Below are positions 32,027 through 41,284 of a DNA stretch of 64,000 nucleotides, one piece after another; positions within the stretch are counted from its first letter, which is position 1, and each line of letters begins with the position of its first letter. The stretch is from assembly GCA_944472155.2 (NCBI GenBank), contig OX235272.1:11516354-11580353 (forward strand), written 5' to 3'. Source of the DNA: Trichobilharzia szidati (Eukaryota; Platyhelminthes; Trematoda; Strigeidida; Schistosomatidae). Made by a program: the position numbers and the translations under genes. Below the pieces are notes generated by a model. It ran no database searches. It saw only the letters and a program-made list of their open reading frames with translations, and was not told where the DNA came from.

Positions 32027-32368
32027 ACTAGTTGATCACAGATTGATATCAGTTACAGAACCATTGAAAACCGGGGAGTACTGGACAGGTAGCTGTTTCA
32101 TCCGAGTTTGGGAATCATCGGCAGTACGCAGTACCAATTCATGATTTAGTGCGACCCCAACCAATGTCGTCGGTGGGAATTCGTGGTCATTGAATCGGAT
32201 CCCAGTGGCTGAATGGTATACGAGCTTGCCTTGTAACCAGAAGGTCCTGGGTTCGAACCCCAGTGGGTGCGAACTGTCGATGATTCCCAAACTAGGTTGA
32301 AACAGCTGTCCAGTACTTCCTGATTTTCAATGGTTCTCTAATTGATATCAATACGGGATCAACTAGTA
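32027..32368 (+). repeat. SINE-A foldback copy
   Basis: Arms 32027-32131 and 32269-32368 are inverted repeats of about 100 bp (TACTAGTTGATC at both ends; GGGAATCATCG at the inner part). They bracket a leader remnant and a tRNA-like core (TGGCTGAATGGTATACGAGC ... GGGTTCGAACCCC). The best foldback copy in the window. Confidence 0.85.
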
Positions 32369-32649
32369 GAAAACAAAACCAATTCTTACAAACCACTTAT
32401 AGAAAATAATAATACTGCCCAGGATAAAACTATTATCATTATTTAATAGTGTGAACTATGCATGTATAACTACAAATCGTAAATGTGTGAATTAAAAACA
32501 AAACAATTCCAAAAGTTGCTGTGATCATGTGCAGTAATTTTGCTCGAATTAATTACCAAAAAACAAAACTTATCACTGTGTGTAAACTGTTGAAATATAA
32601 GACTTAATAATTTGAAATATTCCCATATCATTTGAATTAAAAGTCAATA

Positions 32650-33770
32650 ATTTCTCCTCTTCTGGTTCTTACAATTGTAGAATATAATATTTGTTGTTAC
32701 AATAAAGGCCAGTTATGCGGCAGATACATTTTTAACGTAGAATAACAGATTAGTTATGGGGTGTCAAAATAAATAGTCGTATTTGTATGACAAACGTGCT
32801 AGGCTGAATTCTATTACAAAATATTGTGAAATGGGAGACACTGATAGTGATTAGTCATAATAGATTCGTAGAATGTGGGGTAGAAAAAAATTGACCAGTC
32901 AGTTCAAGGTTATGAAAGGTGTCAGGTGAGTGGCTAGTACAAAGTGGTATGTATTAAACAGGAGATAGTAAGACTGCAATGAGAGGTTCATAATGAAATA
33001 ACGAATGTGTGAAATGAAACAGGTGAAGGCATTTATTGAGGAAAGAGATAATATCACCAATAATAAGTCCGGATAGTTTAAAAGGAAAATTTGATAGTTT
33101 TGAAAGAATGTTTGAATAAAGGATATAAATTATGACGAATAATAATAATAACTGCAATAATAAGCAAAGAAAGAAAGAAACGAGGAGGGTTAAGGGGAAG
33201 AGGCACTCTTGGTCAGAGGAAGAATCATCAATCCAAGTTTGGCTACGGTAGGAACAGCATCTGGAAGTGTTCTTCTTGGATACAAAGTTCCAGTTTAGTC
33301 GGTATTATTGCAACAGCTTCAGCTATGTGTAGCAGGCGTAAGCGAACTGTACACGATAGCGACTTTGAAGTTCGGTATATAACCCTGAAAGCTCTGTTGA
33401 CGTCGATTCGACGTCCAGTATCAACCAAGTGTGACAGGATAAAGCTTTTTATGCACTTAATTTCCTTCCTGCTGAACCAAGCTGGTAAACAGCCTTGAAT
33501 GTCCAACGAATCTGTTATGACTAATCACCAGCACAGTCTCCCATTTTACAATATTTTGTAGTCGGTATCAGCCTACCACGATGTTTGTCGTACAAATACG
33601 ACTATTTATTTTGAAAACCCATAAATAATCTGTTATTCTACGTGAAAAATGTATCCACCGCATAACGGGCTCGCATTATTGTAACGACAACAAATATTAT
33701 ATTTTATAAGTGTAAGAAACTGAAGAGGAGAAATTACTGAAAAGAATATTCTTCGCTCAGATTGACTATT
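32650..33770 (-). mobile_element. PLE-2 copy with inverted arms
   Basis: Arm 32650-33010 and inverted arm 33520-33770 share CCAGTTATGCGGCAGATACA, AATAGTCGTATTTGT and GACAAACGTGCTAGGCTGAA-type blocks. Between them, minus strand 33506-33243 encodes the end of the GIY-YIG protein. 33010-33240 is its 3' UTR. Confidence 0.75.
33243..33506 (-). pseudogene. PLE-2 GIY-YIG C-terminal end
   Basis: 87 codons: IKCIKSFILSHLVDTGRRID, NRAFRVIYRTSKSLSCTVRL, then LLHIAEAVAIIPTKLELCIQ and FQMLFLP. It matches the end of the 27-kb copy (LGIADALAIQKLKPTLCIQK). The catalytic N-terminal part is missing. Confidence 0.8.
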
Positions 33771-34214
33771 ATCATTATCTTTACTTTGATTATTAAAAGC
33801 TGTCGAAATAAATATATCACAAATGTCTAAGCAACGTATCAATTATGTCACTAAGTAGGTATAACGATAGGTGTCGTTGCTAAGATACCTTAGAAAATCA
33901 CTCGGGATTATTGAATTTTTACAAAAATAAATGGTATAAAACGATATTGTCCAATTATTGAGCGTAAGTCGAATTACTACTTAAATATTATTTCAGTAGC
34001 ACAAAATATTTAAACAAATATTCCCAAGGATTGATTATTGAACAAAGAATATTCTCTTCGATAACTTTATCATATAAATTCCCCTACTCCTTGTCATTAC
34101 ACTTGCATTAACTAACCTTTTGTTTTCTAATTTAAACGTGGTTGTTAACTTAACACTAACACACGTACAATGAGCATACATTTCCGCCCAAAGAAACCCT
34201 TTTCCTCTAAAACC

Positions 34215-34290
34215 CGTCCTTGACATGATCACTCCATCCATAATGGAGTTAAACTATACTACAGTTTCCAAGTTTTATACTTACATCAAT
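34215..34290. repeat. PLE-3-like terminal repeat relic
   Basis: ATAATGGAGTTAAACTATAC and CCAAGTTTTATACTTACATC match blocks at 42226-42262 and 42500-42545. Confidence 0.55.
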
Positions 34291-34387
34291 ATGAATAGAA
34301 CTTAGTGTGAACATGTCGCATGAGAATTTATACCTTCACATTGGTTGTCACTCATGATCATTTATATTATTATTATTATTATTTCCT

Positions 34388-37300
34388 TTAATTCCTAGAG
34401 GAACATAGGGCTTCAGCCATGCGTCTCCATTGCGTTCGGTTCTCTGCTGTAGTTTTCACCTGGCTCCAAGTCTGCCCACACGCTTTCAATTCCTCTTCAC
34501 ATGATCTCCTCCAGGTCACCCTTGGACGGCCAACTCGTCGCTTCCCTTTCGGGTTCCACTCGAGGGCTTGTCTAGTGATGTCACTTGCTGGTTTCCTCAG
34601 AGTGTGTCCAATCCATCTCCATTTCTTCCTGCCTATTTGTTTCACGATCGGTTCCTGGTTGGTTCGCTCCCAGAGATCTTTGTTGCTGATCCTCTCCGGC
34701 CATTTGATCTTGAGTATTGAGCGAAGGCATTTGTTAATGAAGGTCTGTAGCTTGTTTGAGCTGCTCTTTGTGACACGCCAAGTCTCTGATCCGTATAGTA
34801 GTACTGACTTCACATTGGAGTTGAAAATACGGATCTTATTTTTGACGCTGAATGCTGTTGACCTCCACATAGACTTGAGAGAAATGAAAACTTGTCTTGC
34901 TTTTCCGATTCTGGCTTTGATATCCTCGTCAGTTCCTCCTGTAGTTGAGACGATGCTTCCCAGGTAGGTGAAGGAAGTTGTTTCCTTCAGGTTCCTCCCA
35001 TTTATGCTGATTGTTGTCGGTTGTTGTTGTTGATGTTGGCCAGGAATCTTCATTACCTCTGTTTTGTCTATGTACACTTGAAGTCCTATCTTTGCTGCTT
35101 CTTCTGCCAATTTGTTGCTTTTCACTTGCATATCTTCCAGTTTGTGGGAAATCAGACATATATCATCGGCGAAATCCAAATCCTCCAAGGCTTTTATGTC
35201 GGTCCATTTTATGCCTGTTCCCTCGTTGGTTGCCGTTGTCTGTCGCATTATCCAATCTACTGCAATCAGGAAGATCATTGGTGATAGTAGACAGCCTTGT
35301 CTCACTCCCGTCCTCACTTCGAAGGATTCCGTGAGCCTCCCGTTGTGGATTACTTGGCATGCAGCGTTGTCATACAGCTGTTGGATGAGATGTATAATTG
35401 TCGGCGGCACCCCGTAGTAGCGAAGTAGTTGCCAAATCACCTCTCGATCGACGCTGTCGAAGGCTTTCTCAAAATCGATGAAGTTGAGATAGAGAGGTGA
35501 CTGCCATTCCAAACTTTGTTCAATGATAATCCGTAGGGTGGCGATTTGGTCAATGCATGACTTGTTCCTCCTGAATCCGGCCTGTTCCGGACGAAGTTTT
35601 TCATCTAGGGCTTGTTTAATTCTCTCCAGGATGATGCGACATAGTATCTTGCTTGGAATGGACAGAAGCATAATTCCACGCCAGTTTTTACATTGACTCA
35701 AATCTCCTTTCTTTGGCAATTTGAATAAGTATCCGTTCTTCCAATCCTCGGGTACTTTGCCTTCTTTCCACACCTTCTCTAGTAGTGGCGTCATCAAGTC
35801 CGCTGTTGTCTCTGGGTCTATTTTCAAAGCTTCTGCTGGGATTCCATCTGGTCCTGGCGCTTTCCCAGCTTTTAGCATCTTGATGGCATTCAGGACTTCG
35901 GATTTCGTCGGAGGGTCGATGTTCATTGGTAGTTCTGCTTCCGTTGTTGGTATTGTTGGACGCGTTGTAGGTGGCGGACGATTTAGAAGTCTTTTGAAGT
36001 GTTCAGCCCAGTGCTTCCTCTGTTCCACCTCTTTGGTGATTGACTTTCCATTGTCGTCCTTTATTGGCTTAATCTGTGTCGAACTTTTGCCCGAAAGGTG
36101 CCTAGTTGTTTGGTATAGTGTAGCGAGGTCTCCTTTGCCTGCAGCTTGTTCTGCTTCGTTTGCCATGGTTTCACAATATTTTCTTTTGTCTTCCCTGGCA
36201 CTTTTCTTCACTCTTTTGTTCAGTGCATTGTAGCTTGCATTCAACTCCTGTTTCTGTTGCTCGTCGGTGCACTGGATAATCTTTTGTTTCGCCACCCTTC
36301 TCTCTTCTATTAGTTTCCAAGTGTCCGTAGAGAGCCACTGTTTGTCCTGTCTCTTTTTTCTGCCTAGGACTTCCATGCAGGTTTGACTCCACAACGTTTT
36401 CAATTTGTTCCAGTGCTTTTCGACGCTGACCTTTTCGTTGGTGTTGATTTGTGTCTCGGCTTTTTCCTTTATGTTTGCAATGAAGATGTCCTTTGTAGCC
36501 TGGTCCTTCAGCTTTTGAGTGTTGAACTTGGCTTGTGGTCTATCTGCAGCTCCTGTTTCCCTGAAAGCTTTTAATTTGATTTTGATTGTCCCTTGTACGA
36601 GGTAGTGGTCTGAGCCAACGTCTGCTCCTCTTCTTGCTCTTGTGTCCAGTAGGCTGCGTCTCCACTTCCTCGATATTGTGATAAAGTCAATTTGGTTTTT
36701 GGTTCGCCCATCTGGTGACACCCATGTAGCCTTGTGGATATCTCTGTGCTTGTAAACACTGCCACCAATCACTAGTTCGTTGAAGGCGCAGAAGTCGGCG
36801 AAGAGTTCTCCGTTTTCATTCATTTCTCCGAGAGCTTCTCCACCCATGATGAGTTCTCTTCCTGTATTGTCTGGTCCCAGTTTGGCGTTCATATCTCCCA
36901 TTAGTATTTTAATGTCGCCAGCTGGAGTATTGTCTATTGCTGCCTGTAGTTGTCTGTAAAATTCTTCTTTCGTTTCGAGGTCTGCGTTGTTGGTGGGTGC
37001 ATAACATTGGATTATTGACACTTTTCTTCCTTTGGAGTTGAATCTGGCGGTCATTATCCTGGACGAGATCGCTTCCCATTGCATCAGGGCTTTCGTTGCC
37101 GTTGGTGACATCATGATAGTCACGCCCTCGGTGTGCGTGTGGTTATCTTCTGGGTGACCGGAGTAGATCACTGACTCTCCCGTTGATAATTTGGTGAGTC
37201 CACTTCCATTCCATCTGCTTTCACATATTCCCAGCACTTGGATTCTGTATCTTTTCATCTCGCTGGCGATCTGGGCAGCTTTGCCAGTCTCGTACATAGT

Positions 37301-37630
37301 GCGGACATTCCATGTCCCCACACAGACTTTTTCTTTTGTCGCAAGGAGATTGCTCATGGTGAAGTTTCTGTAGCAGGTTTGTTTACAGGGTGGGGTTGCT
37401 GGCCTCACGCCTGAGTTTCGTCTTCGGGTACCTGAAATGGAAGAAAGGTTAGTGTTGCGTGACCGCAGAGCCCAGGGGACATCTGCTTGAGGCCGGTCAC
37501 ACGCGGCCTGGTGTGTCTCAGTAGTGTACTTATCACTTCTGCCCTGTGACACGGCAGCAGAAAGCGCGGTCGTTGTTAATCCGGGCCACGGCCGATCCGG
37601 CATGATATTTCTTGGATTTGTTGGGTTCAT
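34388..37630 (-). CDS. RTE-A endonuclease-reverse transcriptase, intact
   Basis: 1080 codons. An AP-type endonuclease occupies about residues 102-350: GTWNVR 105-110, E137 in ICESRW, QCYAPTN 208-214, GDMN 245-248, SDH 340-342. The RT follows: APGPDGIP 591-598, motif A IDFEKAFDSVDRE about 718-730, motif B GVRQGCLLSP 775-784, motif C DFADDICL 819-826. A basic C-terminal tail (EWNPKGKRRVGRPRVTWRR) follows. All catalytic positions I can check are present. The protein would nick target DNA and copy its own RNA at the nick. Start may be M1 or M92 (ACCATGAGC context), just before the endonuclease. RTE clade placement rests on motif style and the AAT tail, like the schistosome SR2/SjR2 elements. Confidence 0.93.
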   Translation of the reverse strand: MNPTNPRNIMPDRPWPGLTTTALSAAVSQGRSDKYTTETHQAACDRPQADVPWALRSRNTNLSSISGTRRRNSGVRPATPPCKQTCYRNFTMSNLLATKEKVCVGTWNVRTMYETGKAAQIASEMKRYRIQVLGICESRWNGSGLTKLSTGESVIYSGHPEDNHTHTEGVTIMMSPTATKALMQWEAISSRIMTARFNSKGRKVSIIQCYAPTNNADLETKEEFYRQLQAAIDNTPAGDIKILMGDMNAKLGPDNTGRELIMGGEALGEMNENGELFADFCAFNELVIGGSVYKHRDIHKATWVSPDGRTKNQIDFITISRKWRRSLLDTRARRGADVGSDHYLVQGTIKIKLKAFRETGAADRPQAKFNTQKLKDQATKDIFIANIKEKAETQINTNEKVSVEKHWNKLKTLWSQTCMEVLGRKKRQDKQWLSTDTWKLIEERRVAKQKIIQCTDEQQKQELNASYNALNKRVKKSAREDKRKYCETMANEAEQAAGKGDLATLYQTTRHLSGKSSTQIKPIKDDNGKSITKEVEQRKHWAEHFKRLLNRPPPTTRPTIPTTEAELPMNIDPPTKSEVLNAIKMLKAGKAPGPDGIPAEALKIDPETTADLMTPLLEKVWKEGKVPEDWKNGYLFKLPKKGDLSQCKNWRGIMLLSIPSKILCRIILERIKQALDEKLRPEQAGFRRNKSCIDQIATLRIIIEQSLEWQSPLYLNFIDFEKAFDSVDREVIWQLLRYYGVPPTIIHLIQQLYDNAACQVIHNGRLTESFEVRTGVRQGCLLSPMIFLIAVDWIMRQTTATNEGTGIKWTDIKALEDLDFADDICLISHKLEDMQVKSNKLAEEAAKIGLQVYIDKTEVMKIPGQHQQQQPTTISINGRNLKETTSFTYLGSIVSTTGGTDEDIKARIGKARQVFISLKSMWRSTAFSVKNKIRIFNSNVKSVLLYGSETWRVTKSSSNKLQTFINKCLRSILKIKWPERISNKDLWERTNQEPIVKQIGRKKWRWIGHTLRKPASDITRQALEWNPKGKRRVGRPRVTWRRSCEEELKACGQTWSQVKTTAENRTQWRRMAEALCSSRN

Positions 37631-37671
37631 GGGTTTGGATTGGTGAATGATGGCGACTAAGTCCAGCCCCC

Positions 37672-37822
37672 ACTGATACCGTCGCCAATGTATCAGTAGG
37701 TTGTGAGGTTTGAAAAATTTCGTTGGCGTCCGCTGCTACTGTCAACGGAGCTACTCAAGGAGCGTTGTGACGACCCAAGTTATCTTCTACTGATACCGTC
37801 GCCACAGTCATACCAGTAGAAG
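37672..37822 (-). promoter_or_regulatory. RTE-A leader hairpins
   Basis: Two perfect stems: 37672-37697 (8 bp, ACTGATAC/GTATCAGT) and 37784-37822 (9 bp, CTTCTACTG/CAGTAGAAG). They share the 16-mer ACTGATACCGTCGCCA. A third short one (CCGG...CCGG) lies at about 37824-37839. Function is unknown; leader RNA structure, promoter repeat or ribozyme are possibilities. Confidence 0.6.
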
Positions 37823-37867
37823 TCCGGTTAAGCTGCCGGTCAGCCTCGAGATCAAGCAAATAACAAT

Positions 37868-38495
37868 ATGAACGAAGAATATTCTTTTCAATAATTTCTC
37901 TTCAGGTTCTTACAATTATAAAATATTTGTTGTTACAATAAAAGCCAGTTATGCGGCAGATACATTTTTAACGTAGAATAACAGATCAGTTATCCTAGGG
38001 TGTCAAAATAAATAGTCGTATTTGTGTGACAAACGTGCTAGGCTGAAATCGATTACAAAATATTGTAAAACGAGAGACTATGTTGATTAATCATGATACA
38101 TTTGTAGAGTGTAGTGATATTATCTCATGAACCTCCCATTGCAGTCTTACTATCTCCTGTTTAAAACAGACCACTTTGAACTAGCCACTCACCTGACACC
38201 TTCTATAACCTTGAACTGACTTGTCAATTTTCCTACCCCACACTCTACAAATCTATTATGATTAATCACCATTGTCTCCCGTTTTACAATATTTTGTAAT
38301 AGAATTCAGCCTAGCACGTTTGTCATACAAATACGACTATTTATTTTGACACCCCATAACTAATCTGTTATTCTACGTTAAAAATGTATCTGCCACATAA
38401 CTGGCCTTTATTGTAACAACAAATATTATATTTTATAATTGTAAGAACCTGAAGAGAAATTATTGAAAAGAATAATCTCCGTTCAGACTGACTTT
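37868..38495. repeat. PLE-2 terminal arms, inverted pair
   Basis: 37880-38120 and 38240-38490 are inverted copies (about 240 bp each) of the PLE-2 arm at 32650-33010, with a 120-bp spacer that is itself the inner part of one arm. No coding sequence in between. Confidence 0.8.
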
Positions 38496-38499
38496 TAAC

Positions 38500-39185
38500 G
38501 GAAGCTTTGTTTATCGAATCAACGGCGTATCAATACGTGTAGTAGGAATGATTCAACCCATGATCATTTGCTTTGTAATATTGGTATTGGTAATAATATA
38601 TTCTATTTAGTATTACAATTTACATATTACCACATACACACATACATTATGGACTATAATCTATTAACAATGTAATCGCAGATAAATTTCTAAATTCTGA
38701 TCTAAATGATTCGATGTTACTCTCTTTTTAAAAAGCCACTAATGTTGTCAATAACTATCATCCTGTCATCATAATGGATATATAAGCGTAGAACCTGATG
38801 ATGAAATTATCGAAAATATGAATATTCCTTGTTTAATAATCAATTTTTGAAATTTCGAATGGACAATTTAATCAAGAAAATATTTCGCAGGGAGATTCCA
38901 CCTGACAAACTGTCAGTCACTTGATCGCAGTGAAATATTTCTCTATGTGGTAAAGGAAAATTCTAACTGGTATATCAGAAAAGGTTAAGTGAAATAAGCA
39001 TTGTATGCTTAATTTTTCTGTGCCTTAAGGTTTCTACAAAGGCTGGATTTATTTTTTTGTAGTAGAATTGCTGGCCGTGGCCCAAACTTTCTGCTCTGGC
39101 AAGGACTGGCAAGTTAACAAGTGAACTCGAAAATTGACCGTTTGTAAAGGTTTAACATATAGGTAGCTTTGGGGTAGAATATGTT
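38500..39185. other. Unassigned segment
   Basis: 38765-38860 (GGATATATAAGCGTAGAACC, AATATTCCTTG) resembles the sequence at 34015-34060 in inverse and may be a PLE edge. The remainder shows nothing recognisable. Confidence 0.4.
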
Positions 39186-39194
39186 GTTTTGGTA

Positions 39195-39385
39195 GTGTTT
39201 GCATCGGTGGCACAGCGATTAGGACGCTTGTCAACTATGCACATCGCCGAGGGTTCGATCCCCGGCTGACGCACACCTGGGAGTAAAATTAACAAGCCCA
39301 TGCTGTTAAAAAAAAACACCACAGTTACTGAAACTCCCAAACTCAAGTTTTAAGCCTTGTGTTCCAGATGGAACGCAAAGAGAAC
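39195..39385 (+). repeat. SINE-B copy
   Basis: Head GCATCGGTGGCACAGCGATT ... GGGTTCGATCCCCGG, shortened tail, end CCAGATGGAACGCAAAGAGA. Confidence 0.8.
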
Positions 39386-39612
39386 TATTGAAAACTAGGG
39401 AGTAGTGGACATCCGTTTCCGTCCCGGTTTGGGACTCTTCAACAGAATTTAACTAAGACCTAACCTGGGATCGGACCCAAGATTTTCACGTTATAAGGAA
39501 AGTACACAGACTATCATTCAGCCACTGGAATGGAATCCAATGCCGACTACCGATTATTATCGCCTCCGTCAGCCAATGGTTCCCTGACTGGTATCAGTCC
39601 GTGATCAAACTT
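39386..39612 (-). repeat. SINE-A copy, degenerate
   Basis: Inverted arms at both ends (ACTATTGAAAACTAGGGAGT; CCAATGGTTCCCTGACTGGT) and a broken core GGATCGGACCC. Confidence 0.6.
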
Positions 39613-39674
39613 GAACCCAATCAAATCTCTACAAAATAACACTTCAAAATGTAAGCCGTTCTGTGAGTAATGGT

Positions 39675-39872
39675 CGAATTTTTTTTGATTATAGCATGAT
39701 TCCACATCGTATTTTTGGTACGAGTATGAAATTTTCAGCATGTGATATCGGTAGTCCAAATTTAGCCAGGCGACCATGATATCAAGTATGCGTCGGCAGG
39801 GAATCGAACCCCTGACTATGTGCATGGTTAGTGAGCATCCTAACTGCTGTGCCGCCGACGCACATCTCATCA
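39675..39872 (-). repeat. SINE-B2 copy
   Basis: Minus strand head TGCGTCGGCGGCACAGCAGT ... GGGGTTCGATTCCC, then the B2 tail with GATATCACATGCTGAAAATT and GGAATCATGC. Confidence 0.8.
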
Positions 39873-39874
39873 GT

Positions 39875-40410
39875 GTACCCTAAAACACTACATTTTATAA
39901 TGATAATAAAAATGCCAACAATAACTTGTTTTTGCATAATAAGTTTACACAATATTCACAATTTTCAGCGTTAGTTTATTGCAGAATATTCACTCTTCAC
40001 CGAGGAGTTTCAAGTAAAACAGCCATTTCCAGTACGTGATGTGATGCAGTAATGTTAGATGTGAAGAATAAAATCATGAACTACAGTAATTTTTTCTTTG
40101 GTTCCATAGAAATGCTCAATGATAGGCTGCAAACCAATTGAGAATGTGAACGGGTACAACATTTGGAGACTCACGGGATATAACTAAATGATGATTATAA
40201 CACCAAGAACTAAAAAAAAGTAAGATGCATCGTGTGTCGGATAGAAACTCAGGTAGCCCAGGGGAATTCAAGCATGCCACCAAATCATACCTGATTTAAC
40301 CTCGTATATCGTCAAAATGTGAATAAATAAATAGATAATAGAACTAATGTCGATAACATTTTTATAGACAATTGATGAAAATGAAAATAACAAACACCAG
40401 ATTGACACTA
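39875..40410. other. Unassigned intronic segment
   Basis: AT-rich; nothing recognised upstream of exon 3. Confidence 0.45.
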
Positions 40411-40418
40411 TGTCATAC

Positions 40419-40538
40419 CTGTAAACGTGTTATTACATTCTGTAGTCGAAGTACTTCAGCTTCATAACTGGAACGCATATCAGAGATTTGCTTTTCATAG
40501 TCACTTTTATCCATCAGTTCAGCTTGTAGCCTGGCATT
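40419..40538 (-). CDS. CEP162: CEP162-like gene, exon 3 (coiled coil)
   Basis: 120 nt, phase 0 in and out, acceptor TTAATTAG and donor GTATGA. All 40 codons are open and read as a continuous amphipathic helix (NARLQAELMDKSDYEKQ at the start, VLRLQNVITRLQ at the end), typical coiled coil with heptad Leu/Ile. It lies in a large intronic landscape between PLE-3 and SINE copies. Family knowledge: CEP162 is a microtubule-binding coiled-coil protein at the distal end of centrioles that promotes assembly of the ciliary transition zone; schistosomes have cilia in miracidia, flame cells and sperm-related structures. Confidence 0.85.
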
Positions 40539-40837
40539 CTAATTAAGAAAAAAAATCTTTTAAACACCAAAAATGCCGTTAAATAACAGACTGACTTTCT
40601 ACATAGAAATTTGCACAGAAGTACATGCACCACACAGTGGTAGACAAAACAGGCAAACAAAGAGATTTTAAAAGAATTATGATGAACAGAAATGTGAGAA
40701 AAAAAAGGATAGTAATATGGAGAAACACGAGGATTTGATGGATGTGGGCGATCATAAAGAGCGAATGCATTAACACTTAAGGTAAAGATTTTGAACCATG
40801 ACACCGATATTCTTAAACCAATAATTTATGGTCTCAC

Positions 40838-41062
40838 GAGGGCTTAAATCAAACAGTCTACAATTCCGTACGTAACCAGCTCAAACCAGCTGTCAAAAAC
40901 TTCGTGGATAAATTCCAGGTTTTTGTTTGACCAACGCCATCTTATGTCAGGTGATATTGCTCGTCGAGTAAGGTAGTGTCTCGACACCTTTCCTAGCCAT
41001 CTCGGTCGACTGACTTCCTCTCCTTGCCTAACAAAATGACTAACCTCAGTATTACACACTAT
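40838..41062 (-). pseudogene. RTE-B C-terminal relic
   Basis: Minus ORF includes RPRWLGKVSRHYLTRRAI, then RWRWSNKNLEFIHEVFDSWF, a decayed version of the RLRWLGHVLR ... WSNENMAPVNEIY segment at 9340-9500. Confidence 0.65.
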
Positions 41063-41284
41063 ATAACACTAATTAACACAACAGACACGACTCAAACATT
41101 TGTCGTCAAAGTCAGATACCCTAATCGTATCTTCCACTTTCAATGATCATAACTCACAGTCATAAATACGAATGACTCATAAAATTAAACTCGCATAAAG
41201 TACTTTGAAGCAACAATCTTTTGTCCAAACAACCAATTTTCCCACTAAAGCTGTCAAATTTTTGTATATTACCTGATTTTAGAG

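Larger units (their letters stand above)
34362..37866 (-). mobile_element. RTE-A non-LTR retrotransposon, full-length copy
   Basis: One intact ORF, a 235-bp leader (37631-37866) with two strong hairpins, and a short 3' UTR ending in (AAT)n at 34364-34384. Absence of frameshifts marks it as recent. Clear target-site duplications were not found. The 5' end abuts PLE-2 arm sequence at about 37866. Confidence 0.9.

Noticed and set aside
34419..36233. Long plus-strand ORFs (182 and 170 codons) opposite the RTE-A ORF
   Set aside because: They are antisense shadows of the intact reverse transcriptase and show no domain of their own.
34300..37880. Target-site duplication of the intact RTE-A
   Set aside because: The bases beside the AAT tail and beside the leader do not match convincingly; the element edges are uncertain by several bases.
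38790..38830. CCTGATGATGAAATTATCGAAA as a hammerhead core
   Set aside because: The only pairing (GAT/ATC) uses the conserved G8-A9 of the core, so the fold would not be a hammerhead.
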